Shown: one piece after another, positions 7,436 to 16,517 of the stretch | How positions within the stretch are numbered: the stretch's first letter is position 1 | Layout of the letters: each line of letters opens with the position of its first letter | Assembly (NCBI GenBank): GCA_958296125.1 | Contig: OY282444.1 | Span: forward strand, 186,001 to 250,000 | Origin: an uncultured Poribacteria bacterium | GTDB lineage: Bacteria; Poribacteria; WGA-4E; PCPOR2b | Length of the DNA: 64,000 bases | Direction of reading: 5' to 3' | The notes under the pieces: generated by a model | Seen by the model: only the letters and a program-made list of their open reading frames with translations | Databases searched by the model: none | What the model was told of the DNA's origin: nothing | Program-made: the position numbers and the translations under genes

Positions 7436-8730
7436 GATGCTCCCTCCATTGTCCCCCCACTTGCGGGGGAATGCAAGAGGGCGGCTGATGCGTCAGTCGA
7501 GGGACTGACAGGAATTGGCTCCAACCGCACATCCTCCACGATAGGGTCTGGTTCTAAAGCAGCTGGCAGCCTTCCGCCAATCAACGGCACCGCGTACTTC
7601 TCAAATGCCTCGGTGACAAAGTTACCCGCTTCGTTTATGAAAACCTCCGGTACCACTCTCTCAGATCTCGCTCCAAGTCCGAGTCGGACCATACCGATTA
7701 AAGAGCTATAAGGCTTGTTGGAGTCCAAGTGTCGAGAAATGGTAATCATGAAGCCGTTCATCCCATCAACGGCACGGCGGACAGCCGCTTGTCCCGCCAT
7801 CAACGCCTCCCCTGAATCAACCACCGAAGCGGACTGCATTGCGAATTGAGAGAGATTTTCAAGTTTATCACAACTTGCCTTGAGTTTCAGTTGATCGGCG
7901 AGAAGTTCACGCAGATATTCCCCTATACGCCCATCCGGCGGAGCATTAGGCGGAAGGGCGCGTCCGTCCACCCCTTTCACTCCCTCACTGAGGACGACCA
8001 TACAGTAACCTAATCGCCGATGCACCGCCTCCACATCAACGAGAAATCGATCCGGATCTAGCCCACTTTCCGGGAGATAGATTAGGTGTGGCGCGCTATC
8101 ATCAGAATCTTTTGCCAAGGCAGTTGCTGCGGCAAGCCAACCGGAATGACGTTCCATTGTCTCAACGATTTTCACACCTGCCGTGACACCCATTGCTTCG
8201 GCGTCGCGTCCGACGTTTCGCATCACGATAGCGTTTGCTCGCGCGGCGGTGCCGTAGCCAAAACAGTGATCTGTGAAGCCGAAGGTATTCTCCACGGAGT
8301 GCGGAATCCCTATGCAGCAGAGCGGGTAGCCTTCAGCTTCAGTAAATTCCGCCAGTTGATCTGCTGTAGACATTGCCCCCTTATCGCCCATGTAGATAAC
8401 AAAACGGATCTTATATTTTTTGCAGATTTCTAAAGCGCGACCATAATCCTCGTCCGCAAAGGCATCGTGGTTAGAAGGGAGTGCGGCGGCTGAAGCGTTT
8501 TTCAGGTTTTCGAGGATTGCAGGCTTCTGCTGCCCTAGATCGATTAGGGACCCTTTCAGCAGCCCCCCGACACCATCCACCATACCGTAGATGTTTTGGA
8601 TTTCGGGGTGTCCCTTCGCCTCATGGATTGCGCCGTAGAGGCAGGCGTTGAAGACTGCCGATGGATTTCCGGATTGTCCGACAACCAGATTTCCTCTGAC
8701 TTTTAGGGTTGGCTCTATTTGTTGGAGCAT
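7432..8730 (-). CDS. 6-phosphofructokinase family protein with altered active-site motifs
   Basis: 432 residues, PFK fold. Family marks: GQSGNPSAVFNA at 18-29, TDHCFGYGTAAR at 153-164 (TDHTPGFGSAA in PPi enzymes), METMERHSGWLAAA around 195 and IYLPE. The two diagnostic sites are changed: GGDG/GGDD is MGDKG at 114-118, and PKTIDND is PHSVENT at 143-149, so the general-base Asp is Glu and the second Asp is Thr. The phosphoryl donor cannot be predicted from the usual Gly/Asp and Gly/Lys positions (here Lys and His). The last codons encode SPASGG from a GC palindrome. It may be a divergent PPi-PFK or a paralogue with a different sugar phosphate. Confidence 0.8.
   Translation of the reverse strand: MLQQIEPTLKVRGNLVVGQSGNPSAVFNACLYGAIHEAKGHPEIQNIYGMVDGVGGLLKGSLIDLGQQKPAILENLKNASAAALPSNHDAFADEDYGRALEICKKYKIRFVIYMGDKGAMSTADQLAEFTEAEGYPLCCIGIPHSVENTFGFTDHCFGYGTAARANAIVMRNVGRDAEAMGVTAGVKIVETMERHSGWLAAATALAKDSDDSAPHLIYLPESGLDPDRFLVDVEAVHRRLGYCMVVLSEGVKGVDGRALPPNAPPDGRIGEYLRELLADQLKLKASCDKLENLSQFAMQSASVVDSGEALMAGQAAVRRAVDGMNGFMITISRHLDSNKPYSSLIGMVRLGLGARSERVVPEVFINEAGNFVTEAFEKYAVPLIGGRLPAALEPDPIVEDVRLEPIPVSPSTDASAALLHSPASGGTMEGAS
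7450..7480. repeat. GC palindrome inside the 3' end of the phosphofructokinase gene
   Basis: CCCCCC-ACTTG-CGGGGG, in frame, encoding SPASGG close to the C-terminus. The core CCCCCRCTTGCGGGGG recurs, in either orientation, in the R-M gene near 36660 and 37610, also in frame. Confidence 0.6.
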
Positions 8731-8922
8731 GGCGGTTTGGATTGAATCTAAATTGCTCTTTGTTTGAACCTAGAAATTTAAGCCAATTTCCTCTCCATAC
8801 TGTGCACCGAGAGATATTGTTGACCGAGTGCATTATGAATAGAAAAACACAGGGGTTTTGTGATACTATACTACCTACAGTTTCTGATGAGATGATCCAT
8901 CGGAGTAGCTATTGAGATTAGG

Positions 8923-9756
8923 TTACCATTGTTTGCCGTTTGACAACAGTAAGTGCTCCATGCCCAGTTGTTGACAAATCTTTTTTGCGCCCGCCATACT
9001 TGGGTAAAGTTCAAATGCCATGCTCAACATCTCTTTCGCTCGGTTAATCTGGTTAATATCAATATAGCACTCCGATAACCTTTTATAAATCCATGCTGTT
9101 TCACGTTTCGATAAGTTCAACCCGCGAATCTTTTCTAAATCGGTCGGAATATCTTCAAGGTTCTGAGGGTTCGTGAGGACGTGGAAATAGACCCGTTTCA
9201 GCCGTTCCTTAATTTCATCGATGAAGTGGTGAAAACAGGGACACCGTTTTTCGGACTCGATTAACGATTCATAAATTGCCATAGCCGTTCGATAATCCCC
9301 AAGCGTCTGGTAGGCTTCCGCGATGAGGAATTCGCAGTCACGGCTGTCTGCATAGCCCAAAAAGTCGTCAATGCAGCCCTTTCTCTGCTCACGTTGCAAC
9401 CGCTCGTAAATTTCGAGGCCCGCTTCAATGTTTTCGTTCAGCAACTCCTGAAACATGAGACGATATTGGTGTCGGGTTTGGTTCGACTTTCGTAGCCCCT
9501 CAAAGGGGTGAGGCTGCCACTCGTGCTCTGAATCTACTGACTTGAGCGTGAGATCATATTTCAACTTCCGCTCGGGATTGCTAAGAATTTCATAAGCGAT
9601 GCAGATTCGGCGAAACATGCGTTCGGCATACTGCTTCTGCCCCGGATTTTTATCCGGGTGGTGCCGCTTCACCTGCTTGCGGTATGCCTGTTTAATATCC
9701 TTTGCCGTTGCGCGGCGATCTATTTCTAATGTGCGGTAGTAGTCTGGAATTTGCAT
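8923..9756 (-). CDS. J-domain (DnaJ-like) protein with helical repeat C-terminus
   Basis: A J domain occupies residues 1-75: PDYYRTLEIDRRAT, helix II ending in the invariant HPD (RHHPDKNPG), and AYEILSNPERKLKYD. It would stimulate a DnaK-type ATPase. Residues 100-277 look like TPR-type helical pairs (AYQTLGDYRTAMAIYESL, INRAKEMLSMAFELYP); the Gly/Phe, zinc and C-terminal DnaJ domains are absent, so this is a specialised co-chaperone, not DnaJ itself. I start at ATG 9756; the longer TTG reading at 9828 begins in what looks like a -35 box. No strong ribosome binding site is visible. Confidence 0.8.
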   Translation of the reverse strand: MQIPDYYRTLEIDRRATAKDIKQAYRKQVKRHHPDKNPGQKQYAERMFRRICIAYEILSNPERKLKYDLTLKSVDSEHEWQPHPFEGLRKSNQTRHQYRLMFQELLNENIEAGLEIYERLQREQRKGCIDDFLGYADSRDCEFLIAEAYQTLGDYRTAMAIYESLIESEKRCPCFHHFIDEIKERLKRVYFHVLTNPQNLEDIPTDLEKIRGLNLSKRETAWIYKRLSECYIDINQINRAKEMLSMAFELYPSMAGAKKICQQLGMEHLLLSNGKQW

Positions 9757-9798
9757 CTGATTTGGTGGTATCCGATCGATAGTGAATGTAACAATACT

Positions 9799-9828
9799 AT
9801 AATTCCACACACAGCTTTGTTTTGTCAA
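9799..9828 (-). promoter_or_regulatory. Probable promoter of the J-domain gene
   Basis: Minus strand TTGACA at 9823-9828 with AATTAT 18 bases on (9799-9804); a TATAGT lies three bases further. The -35 is perfect, the -10 only moderate. It explains why the TTG at 9828 should not be used as start codon. Confidence 0.45.
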
Positions 9829-9875
9829 GCTAAAGTTTAAGTGAAACGTGATGCGTGAAGCGTAAGGAGCAATGA

Positions 9876-11351
9876 ATGACGCGAAATACCATTGAGACTC
9901 AGAATTCTTTTAAGATCGAAGTTCATCTTCCCATTACCATTTTTATTTTCTTTTGCTACTGTATGGCGATAGCTTTCGCTGCGCCGGAGAGGGATTTGAA
10001 CCGTGCAGTGGCAGGGGTTACGGGTGAGATTGTCGCGAAATTGCCGAAGGATTCCGGCGCAGAGAGAATCGCGTTGATTCCCCTAAACGCGACAGAACCA
10101 GATCTAAAAACAGTTAGCCGCATTTTGACAAGCATGCTTGCATCTCAGTTGGTAAGGGAGATTGGCGATACGCTTATTGGTCCAGAGCGTTTGGATTGGC
10201 ATCAATACCCCACAGATGGCAGCCTGTTGACTCCTGAGCAGGTGAAGCAGTATGGCAAATCCCTAGCATGTCAGTGGCTGATATCGGGGCGCATCACGAA
10301 GTTCGATCTGGTGGTCAACCTCAATCTTTTTTTGTGGGAGGTGAAAACAGGGTATCTCCGATATGTTGCCAATCGTCAGTTATCCCCCTCTGCTGCATTG
10401 GCAGCACTTTATGCGACAGCACCTGCCTCGAACCTTCAACCCTACTTCCTCAAATGGCAAAGCTTGCCGGACATGGACTATTTTGCGCTGGCAGTTGAGG
10501 TTTCAGATCCGGACGGAGATGGTTTTAACGAAGTGCTGGTTGCGAGCGAAAAGCGCGTGAAGGTATTGAAATGGAGTGGGGTCGATTTTGGGAAACACCT
10601 TGACCTTTCAGAGATCCAATATGCTACCGATGAGATGTCCGTTTTGGCGCGGCCCCGACGGATAATGCTTGCTGCAGACCGGAATGGGGACGACCGGGAT
10701 GAGATTTATATCGGCATCCCGCCGGATCTAACGCGGCGAGTCGAATGGGGGGCAGACAGGGGTGTAACCACTTTCGCAGAGGAATCGCTATTTCTCGCCC
10801 AAGGGGGGGAGCGACTAATCTTTGGGGAAACTGATGCCAATCAACTGACATATCGCGGTAAATCAACAAACTGTTGGGTGTGGCGTATGGGAAAAATTCA
10901 CCTGAAACACCCGTGCCCGTTGCCTGTTGATTACCATTCAATTGCTACGCACGTGGTAGCGATAGATCGGTTCACAAGCGAAGTCGCCATTGTCGATTTG
11001 GAGGGACATCTGCAAATCTACCACATTGACAACAACACGACTCGGCTCTTATGGCAGACACCACCGATCTTCGGTGAAGGAATTGCGGTCGGGGATCTGA
11101 ACGGGGATGGCACGCCGGAGATGGTTGGGACCGTGAAAAATCTTCCCAGTACCCTTGAGTTTTCAGATCAGTTTATCATCCTTGAGCAAAAAGGGGATTT
11201 GTATGTGGAGGGATGGAGAAGTCCGTTACTCGATGGGCAGATTATGGATATGAAAATTGCCGATGCTGACAATGATGATCGACCGGAGCTGATCGTTTGT
11301 CTACGCAGTCAAAAGGGCAGTCAAATTCAGTTGTATGTGGCAACCGAGTGA
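9876..11351 (+). CDS. Exported FG-GAP/VCBS-type repeat protein
   Basis: 491 residues. A hydrophobic stretch at about 18-35 followed by AFAAPERD is a signal peptide with a plausible cleavage site. Residues 40-170 form a domain resembling FlgO/CsgG-like envelope proteins (RIALIPLNAT, LISGRITKFDL), a weak likeness. Then acidic calcium-type FG-GAP motifs: DPDGDGFNEVLV, DRNGDDRDEIYI, DLNGDGTPEMVG, DADNDDRPELIV, suggesting a beta-propeller in the periplasm or at the surface. Role unknown. It begins a plus-strand run with two glycosyltransferases, so a surface role is likely. Confidence 0.7.
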   Translation: MTRNTIETQNSFKIEVHLPITIFIFFCYCMAIAFAAPERDLNRAVAGVTGEIVAKLPKDSGAERIALIPLNATEPDLKTVSRILTSMLASQLVREIGDTLIGPERLDWHQYPTDGSLLTPEQVKQYGKSLACQWLISGRITKFDLVVNLNLFLWEVKTGYLRYVANRQLSPSAALAALYATAPASNLQPYFLKWQSLPDMDYFALAVEVSDPDGDGFNEVLVASEKRVKVLKWSGVDFGKHLDLSEIQYATDEMSVLARPRRIMLAADRNGDDRDEIYIGIPPDLTRRVEWGADRGVTTFAEESLFLAQGGERLIFGETDANQLTYRGKSTNCWVWRMGKIHLKHPCPLPVDYHSIATHVVAIDRFTSEVAIVDLEGHLQIYHIDNNTTRLLWQTPPIFGEGIAVGDLNGDGTPEMVGTVKNLPSTLEFSDQFIILEQKGDLYVEGWRSPLLDGQIMDMKIADADNDDRPELIVCLRSQKGSQIQLYVATE

Positions 11352-11372
11352 TAGGAATATACAATCAAACAG

Positions 11373-12680
11373 ATGAGCAATCAACAATCTAGAGAGAATA
11401 CTAGGAAACTCCGAATCGTACTCAGCACATGGGGGTCAACCGGCGACATCCAACCTTTCCTCGCGCTCTCCGAGCGGTTATTAAAAGTGGGACACGAGGT
11501 TCGTGTGTGTGCGTCAGAAGTCTATCGAGATCGATTCGCCAAACGCGGGATTGACTTCTACCCTGTCGGTGTTCCTTTCGATTCAGATCATTTGAATCGA
11601 GCGATGGATGCAATCGTTCAAATTAAGGATCCACTGAAATCAGCGACCTTCGTTGCGAAGGAAGGTATTCTGTATAAAGCGGACAAATGGTACGAAGATT
11701 GCCTCAAGGGAATGGAAGGGTATGACCTTGCAATCTGCCATTCTGCCGATGTGCCGGGTCAGGAAGCGGCAATCCGAAATAATCTGCCGTGGATCACCGT
11801 CAGTTACTGCCCCGGCTTTATTAAGACACGCTATGAAGCTCCAGCCCCGATACCGAACCTTGGGGCACCGTTAAATACGCTAATTTGGAAAGTTGCAGAA
11901 CACCTGATGCGAAAGCAGGTCGATCCGCTGTTCAATGACTTTATTACCGCCATCGGTGGAGAGAAACGGGAGTGCATCGGTTTAGAGGGGATGTATTCTC
12001 CAGAATTGAATCTGATCGCGGCTTCGCCGAGTGTCAGCAAGCCCCCGCCCGATTTGCCCAACAAGCACAAATTCACGGGCGTGTGGTTTCTTGAGGAGTT
12101 AGATTACGAGGTTCCCCCTGCGCTTCAGGAGTTTTTAGATCAAGGGTCACCTCCAATTATCATCTCCTTTGGGTCAATGGGCGGCAGCAGAAACGCCGAA
12201 ACAACAAGCATCCTCGTCGAAACCGTGCAACGCACCGGGCAACGCGCCATCATTCAGGCAGGCTGGGGCAATCTTGGAATGGAGAGGCCCCCTGACAATA
12301 TCCGCTTTGTCGAATATGTTCCCCACAATTTTCTCTTTCGTCAAGGGTATTGTGTCATCCATCATGGCGGAGCAGGCACGACTGCCGCAGCGTGCCGGGC
12401 TGGCGTGCCCTCCATCATTATTCCGCATTTGGGAGATCAGTTGTATTGGGGGCATACCTTACGCAAAATCGGTGTCGCTCCCAAACCTCTTCATCGTCAG
12501 GAGATGACCCCCAAACGGTTGGCGCAGCGTATTAACGAGGTTATATCTTCTCGATCGATGGCGGAGAGGGCAAGGATATTGATGGAGGAAATCAAAACGG
12601 AAGACGGTTTGACAACTGCTGTCAGGTTAATCGAAGCGTTCGCTACAGAAGTTTGCCTGAACCACCATTACACATCATGA
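11373..12680 (+). CDS. GT1-family glycosyltransferase (sterol/lipid glucosyltransferase-like)
   Basis: 435 residues, GT-B fold. The N-terminal Rossmann domain opens with VLSTWGSTGDIQPFLALSERL, typical of sterol/lipid glucosyltransferases. The C-terminal domain has the donor-binding block VEYVPHNFLFRQGYCVIHHGGAGTTAAA and PHLGDQLYWG. It probably moves a hexose from UDP-sugar to a lipid or hydrophobic acceptor at the membrane. The stop overlaps the next ATG (ATGA at 12677-12680), so translation is coupled to the GT9 gene. Acceptor unknown. Confidence 0.85.
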   Translation: MSNQQSRENTRKLRIVLSTWGSTGDIQPFLALSERLLKVGHEVRVCASEVYRDRFAKRGIDFYPVGVPFDSDHLNRAMDAIVQIKDPLKSATFVAKEGILYKADKWYEDCLKGMEGYDLAICHSADVPGQEAAIRNNLPWITVSYCPGFIKTRYEAPAPIPNLGAPLNTLIWKVAEHLMRKQVDPLFNDFITAIGGEKRECIGLEGMYSPELNLIAASPSVSKPPPDLPNKHKFTGVWFLEELDYEVPPALQEFLDQGSPPIIISFGSMGGSRNAETTSILVETVQRTGQRAIIQAGWGNLGMERPPDNIRFVEYVPHNFLFRQGYCVIHHGGAGTTAAACRAGVPSIIIPHLGDQLYWGHTLRKIGVAPKPLHRQEMTPKRLAQRINEVISSRSMAERARILMEEIKTEDGLTTAVRLIEAFATEVCLNHHYTS

Positions 12681-13717
12681 TCAAAAAGATTCTGGTCTTC
12701 AGCTTCAGCTTTATCGGTGATGCGGTCCTTTCGACAGCGGTCATCAGTCCATTACGCCGTCACTTCCCCGATGCGAAAATTACCTTCCTCGTTGGTGTCC
12801 GTGCCTTCGAGCTGTTGGCTGCCGACCCACAGATTGGTCAGGTCCTTGTTTACGACAATCTTGGTGAACACGCCGGCTGGCGTGGGAAAGTCCGCCTGAT
12901 TGAATCTTTGCGTCGTGAAGGGTTCGATCTGGTCGTAGATCTCCGAGATAGCTTATGGTCCCGGCTCGTTGGTGGAAAACATTGGAGCATGCGGTTAAGG
13001 GGGAAGGATACCCATGCCGTCACCCGATACCTCGATGTGCTTCGGCGACACGGTCTCAATGTTGAGGGCGCACGACCCCGGCTTCAATTCACCGCTCCAA
13101 GGCTCGCAAAGCGCGATGCTTTTTTAATGGAAAATGGGGTCAATCGTCGTCAGGTTCTCGTTGGAATGCACCCCGGCGGGAACTGGGTTTACAAGCTGTG
13201 GGGACCAAAGAACTTTGCACAAATCGCGGACCGGTTGTGTGAAAAATGGAACGCGCAGGTTCTGTTATTTGCTGGCCCTGACGAGAGGCAGCTACAAGCG
13301 AAAGTTGCCAATCTGATGTCCTGGGAACCGATCTGCGTGAAAGAACACGATTTGTGTCAGGTCGCTGAACTTATCGCAGCCTGTGACTTCTATATCGGCA
13401 ATGATACTGGACCAATGCACATCGCGGCTGCTGTCGGAACCCCTGTCGTCGCCATTTTCGGATCGACGAACCATTATCGCAGCGGGCCCTATGGGAGGGA
13501 ACACATCGTCGTCCACAGCGGTGTTGAACTCGGTTGTAATCCGTGCCACCCCGGCGCGCGTCCCGGCGGATGTGGGAAAGGGGGATGTGCGGTCATAGAA
13601 GCGGTAACTGTTGAGCAGGTGTTCAATGCTGCCGAAAAACTGAAGCCTATGATTGACCAAACGGTGGGGCGGAATCTCGTTAGCTGGCCCGCAAATACGT
13701 CGTATCTGGGAACCTAA
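12677..13717 (+). CDS. GT9-family heptosyltransferase-like glycosyltransferase
   Basis: About 346 residues from ATG 12677. Begins MIKKILVFSFSFIGDAVLSTAV, the GT9 opening, and carries VGMHPGGNWVYKLW and NDTGPMHIAAAVGTPVVAIFG, which line the ADP-heptose site in WaaC/WaaF. It probably adds a heptose or similar sugar to lipid A core or a glycan. An upstream ATG at 12653 lies inside the GT1 gene and adds eight residues with no match. Coupled by ATGA overlap to the GT1 gene. Confidence 0.85.
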   Translation: MIKKILVFSFSFIGDAVLSTAVISPLRRHFPDAKITFLVGVRAFELLAADPQIGQVLVYDNLGEHAGWRGKVRLIESLRREGFDLVVDLRDSLWSRLVGGKHWSMRLRGKDTHAVTRYLDVLRRHGLNVEGARPRLQFTAPRLAKRDAFLMENGVNRRQVLVGMHPGGNWVYKLWGPKNFAQIADRLCEKWNAQVLLFAGPDERQLQAKVANLMSWEPICVKEHDLCQVAELIAACDFYIGNDTGPMHIAAAVGTPVVAIFGSTNHYRSGPYGREHIVVHSGVELGCNPCHPGARPGGCGKGGCAVIEAVTVEQVFNAAEKLKPMIDQTVGRNLVSWPANTSYLGT

Positions 13718-13825
13718 ATGGTGTTATACCGTAGTGCGCCGTCAACTTTGTCATAACGTCTCTTCACGAACCCGTCAATTTTCGTGTGACAAGTCCCAAG
13801 GCGGATAAAGTCGAGTCATTTTCGC

Positions 13826-13854
13826 TTGAGATTTTTCTGATGTTTGGCTATAAT
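13826..13854 (+). promoter_or_regulatory. Sigma70-type promoter upstream of queC
   Basis: TTGAGA (13826-13831), 17-base spacer, TATAAT (13849-13854). Five of six and six of six matches. About 75 bases of leader follow before the start codon. I looked for a preQ1 riboswitch there and did not find one. This promoter could drive queC and perhaps the glycan operon behind it. Confidence 0.8.
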
Positions 13855-13931
13855 CAAGTACCTAAATCAGTATTGATAGCTTTAATCATCGGTGGAGCAT
13901 ATTTAAAAAATAAACAAAGGAGGAATTCAGG

Positions 13932-14621
13932 TTGGGAAAAAAAGCGATAGTGCTTTTGAGCGGAGGTGTCGATTCCACAACAGTACTCGCGATTGCACAA
14001 TCTCAGAGCTACGATGCCTATACCATGAGTTTCCGATACGGTCAGCGACATGCTATGGAACTTGACCGTGCAAAGCAGATTTCAGAGAAAATGGGAGTCA
14101 AAAAGCATGTCATTGTCAATATAGATCTTCGGGCATTCGGTGGCTCTGCTTTGACGGATGACATTGATGTTCCCAAAGAACGGTCAGATCAGGAAATCGG
14201 GACAGGTATCCCGATTACCTACGTTCCTGCGCGAAATACGATATTTCTGTCTTTTGCACTCGCTTGGGCGGAAACGTTAGAAATCGACACGATTTTCATC
14301 GGTGTCAACGCACTTGATTATAGCGGCTATCCTGATTGCAGACCAGAATATATTGAGGCGTATCAACAAATGGCAAATCTGGCAACGAAGGCTGGGGTTG
14401 AAGGCAAAACGCAGCTAAAGATTCAAACTCCCCTGATCTCAATGACTAAAGCGCAGATTATACAGAAAGGAGCGAAACTTGGTGTTGACTACGGACTTAC
14501 CCTCAGTTGTTACGATCCCAACCCACAAGGGCGGGCGTGCGGTGCGTGTGATAGCTGTTTATTGCGGATAAAGGGATTTGAGGAAGCGGGGGTCGCAGAT
14601 CCAACCGTTTACAGCACTTGA
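13932..14621 (+). CDS. queC: 7-cyano-7-deazaguanine (preQ0) synthase
   Basis: 229 residues. Converts 7-carboxy-7-deazaguanine to preQ0 with ATP and ammonia in queuosine synthesis. PP-loop SGGVDST at 10-16, the YGQRH segment near 37, and four Cys near the C-terminus (SCYDP, CGACDSC) that bind zinc. The start is TTG at 13932 with AAAGGAGG 8 bases upstream; no ATG fits. No other que genes are nearby, so it stands alone ahead of a surface-glycan cluster. Confidence 0.95.
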   Translation: MGKKAIVLLSGGVDSTTVLAIAQSQSYDAYTMSFRYGQRHAMELDRAKQISEKMGVKKHVIVNIDLRAFGGSALTDDIDVPKERSDQEIGTGIPITYVPARNTIFLSFALAWAETLEIDTIFIGVNALDYSGYPDCRPEYIEAYQQMANLATKAGVEGKTQLKIQTPLISMTKAQIIQKGAKLGVDYGLTLSCYDPNPQGRACGACDSCLLRIKGFEEAGVADPTVYST

Positions 14622-14657
14622 AAGCTCTTACTGCAAAGCGCAGATTGAAATAACGGT

Positions 14658-14875
14658 ATGAAAGAATCCAAGATAACCCTTGGAATGGTTGGCTTAGGGT
14701 ATTGGGGCCCAAATCTGCTTCGGAACTTTGATCAACTATCCAAATCCTTAATTGTATCATGAATCATTGCAAACCCAGAAGCGATGGGAGAGATGGGCTT
14801 CGCGTTGTGCGAGCCCTACAAGCGGCACAGCAATCACGCAACCGAAACGGCGAACCGGTGGACATCAAAATGTGA
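14658..14875 (+). pseudogene. Internally deleted Gfo/Idh/MocA dehydrogenase (WlbA-like)
   Basis: Two ends of one gene survive. From ATG 14658 the frame gives an NAD-binding start with GMVGLGYWGPNLLRNF and stops at 14762. From about 14765, in another frame, the sequence reads KPRSDGRDGLRVVRALQAAQ then GEPVDIKM and stops at 14873-14875; this is the usual C-terminal tail of WlbA-type UDP-GlcNAcA 3-dehydrogenases. About 250-280 central codons, including catalytic and most NAD-binding residues, are gone, and the join is frameshifted. Position fits: the next genes are a WlbB-like acetyltransferase, an epimerase and a WlbC-like aminotransferase. It cannot be functional. Confidence 0.8.
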
Positions 14876-14914
14876 TGTATAATTGTGCTGTCACTCACCC
14901 CAAAGGGGAATTGT

Positions 14915-15526
14915 ATGGAAAAGTCGTATTTTGTTCATGAATCCTCTTATATCGATGAGCCGGTTTCGATTGGCGATGGCACCAAGATTTGGCATTTCTG
15001 CCATATTATGAAGGACAGTCAAATCGGACAAAATTGCACACTTGGGCAGAACGTTAATATTGATAGTGGGGTGCGTCTTGGAAACAACGTCAAGATCCAA
15101 AACAATGTTTCTGTTTACAAGAAGGTAACAATCGAAGACGATGTCTTTTGCGGTCCCTCAGTGGTGTTCACGAACGTCATCAATCCAAGAAGTGCTATTC
15201 CCAGAACAATTGATGAATATGATTCCACATTGGTAAAACGCGGTGCAACAGTTGGCGCTAATGCGACGATTGTCTGCGGCATCACCATTGGTGAACATGC
15301 CTTCATCGGTGCAGGGACTGTGGTAACGCGGGCGGTGCCCGATTACGCCTTAGTCTATGGCAACCCTGCGAGGCAACACGGTTGGATGTGTCAATGTGGA
15401 ACCCGTTTGGAACTGATAGACAATTTCGCACAGTGTAATCGCTGCCATCGAGAATATCAGTGCCACAATGATCGACTTACAGCTTCCAATCAAGGGTCGG
15501 GATTAAGCAACATGCGCTCATCCTAA
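14915..15526 (+). CDS. Left-handed beta-helix N-acetyltransferase (WbpD/WlbB-like)
   Basis: About 203 residues from ATG 14915, which has AAAGGGGAA upstream; ATG 14885 adds ten residues lacking likeness. Hexapeptide repeats run through residues 15-140 ([49 protein letters not shown]). Ends in a short Cys-rich tail ([17 protein letters not shown]), probably zinc-binding. Family members acetylate the 3-amino group of UDP-2-acetamido-3-amino-glucuronate using acetyl-CoA. The dehydrogenase of that route is broken just upstream, so supply of substrate must come from another locus or the route is dying. Confidence 0.85.
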   Translation: MEKSYFVHESSYIDEPVSIGDGTKIWHFCHIMKDSQIGQNCTLGQNVNIDSGVRLGNNVKIQNNVSVYKKVTIEDDVFCGPSVVFTNVINPRSAIPRTIDEYDSTLVKRGATVGANATIVCGITIGEHAFIGAGTVVTRAVPDYALVYGNPARQHGWMCQCGTRLELIDNFAQCNRCHREYQCHNDRLTASNQGSGLSNMRSS

Positions 15527-15536
15527 AAGGAACGCA

Positions 15537-16517
15537 ATGGAGTTAAAAGGTAAACGTATCTTAGTTATTGGTGGAGCCGGCTTTATTGGGAGCCATGTCG
15601 TTGATCGGCTAATCGAGACGGACGTTGCTGAAATTATGGTGTATGATAATTTCACGCGAGGGCTTCAAGAAAATTTGAGAGATGCGTTGAACGACCCCAG
15701 GGTTTCGGTATATCCCCACGGTGGAGATATACTGCACCGTGACATATTGGAGTCGGCTATGGAGGGGGTCCACGGTGTTTTCCATTTGGCAGCACTCTGG
15801 CTGTTACATTGCCACGAATATCCTCGTTCCGCCTTTGAAGTCAACATTGGAGGCACCTTCAACGTGCTGGAAGCGGCAATTAAACAGGGAGTAGAACGCG
15901 TGATCTATTCCTCCTCCGCTTCAGTATACGGGGACGCTGTGGCGCTGCCTATGACGGAGGAGCACCCTTATAATAACTATACTTTTTATGGGGCAACCAA
16001 GATTGCCGGTGAACAGATGTTTAAGGCTTTGGGACAGCACTATAATCTAGGTTGGGTGGGGCTGCGTTATATGAATGCCTACGGGCCCCGCCAAGATTAT
16101 AAGGGGGCTTACACCGCTGTTATGATGAAGATTCTGGACCGCATTGGTCAGAAATTGCCTCCGGTTGTTTACGGAGATGGCAGTCAGCAATATGACTTTA
16201 TCTACGTGAGTGATATTGCCCAAGCGAATGTCTGTGCCATGCAGGCTGACGTGACTGACAAAAACTACAATGTTGGACGGGGCATCGGCACGTCAATCAA
16301 AGCGTTGACGGAGTTGCTGCTGCGGTTGACGGATAGCAATCTTGAGATTAGGTATGAACCCGCCGGTCAAACTTTTGTGACAAACCGAATCGGCTCTACT
16401 CAAGCCGCTGAACGGGATTTAGGCTTCCGGTGGCAAGTCGATCTGGAAGATGGGATGCGCCGATTGATAGATTGGCGGAATGCCGATAAAAAAGGCGGTG
16501 TTACCGTTGAAGGATGA
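15537..16517 (+). CDS. NAD-dependent nucleotide-sugar epimerase/dehydratase
   Basis: 326 residues, extended SDR. GGAGFIGSH binds NAD near residue 12; SSSASVYG gives the catalytic Ser, and YGATK near 152 the Tyr-x-x-x-Lys pair. The substrate-binding RYMNAYGPRQ follows. Likely acts on a UDP-sugar, as GalE or a 4-epimerase of UDP-HexNAc does; exact sugar not decided. AAAGGAA precedes the ATG. The 3' end overlaps the aminotransferase start, depending on the start chosen for that gene. Confidence 0.85.
   Translation: MELKGKRILVIGGAGFIGSHVVDRLIETDVAEIMVYDNFTRGLQENLRDALNDPRVSVYPHGGDILHRDILESAMEGVHGVFHLAALWLLHCHEYPRSAFEVNIGGTFNVLEAAIKQGVERVIYSSSASVYGDAVALPMTEEHPYNNYTFYGATKIAGEQMFKALGQHYNLGWVGLRYMNAYGPRQDYKGAYTAVMMKILDRIGQKLPPVVYGDGSQQYDFIYVSDIAQANVCAMQADVTDKNYNVGRGIGTSIKALTELLLRLTDSNLEIRYEPAGQTFVTNRIGSTQAAERDLGFRWQVDLEDGMRRLIDWRNADKKGGVTVEG

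Noticed and set aside
9757-9828. Longer start (TTG 9828) for the J-domain gene
   Set aside because: The TTG belongs to a TTGACA -35 box and the extra residues have no family likeness; ATG 9756 gives a normal J-domain start.
13855-13931. preQ1 riboswitch in the queC leader
   Set aside because: The leader lacks the short G/C-rich hairpin and A-rich tail of known preQ1 classes.
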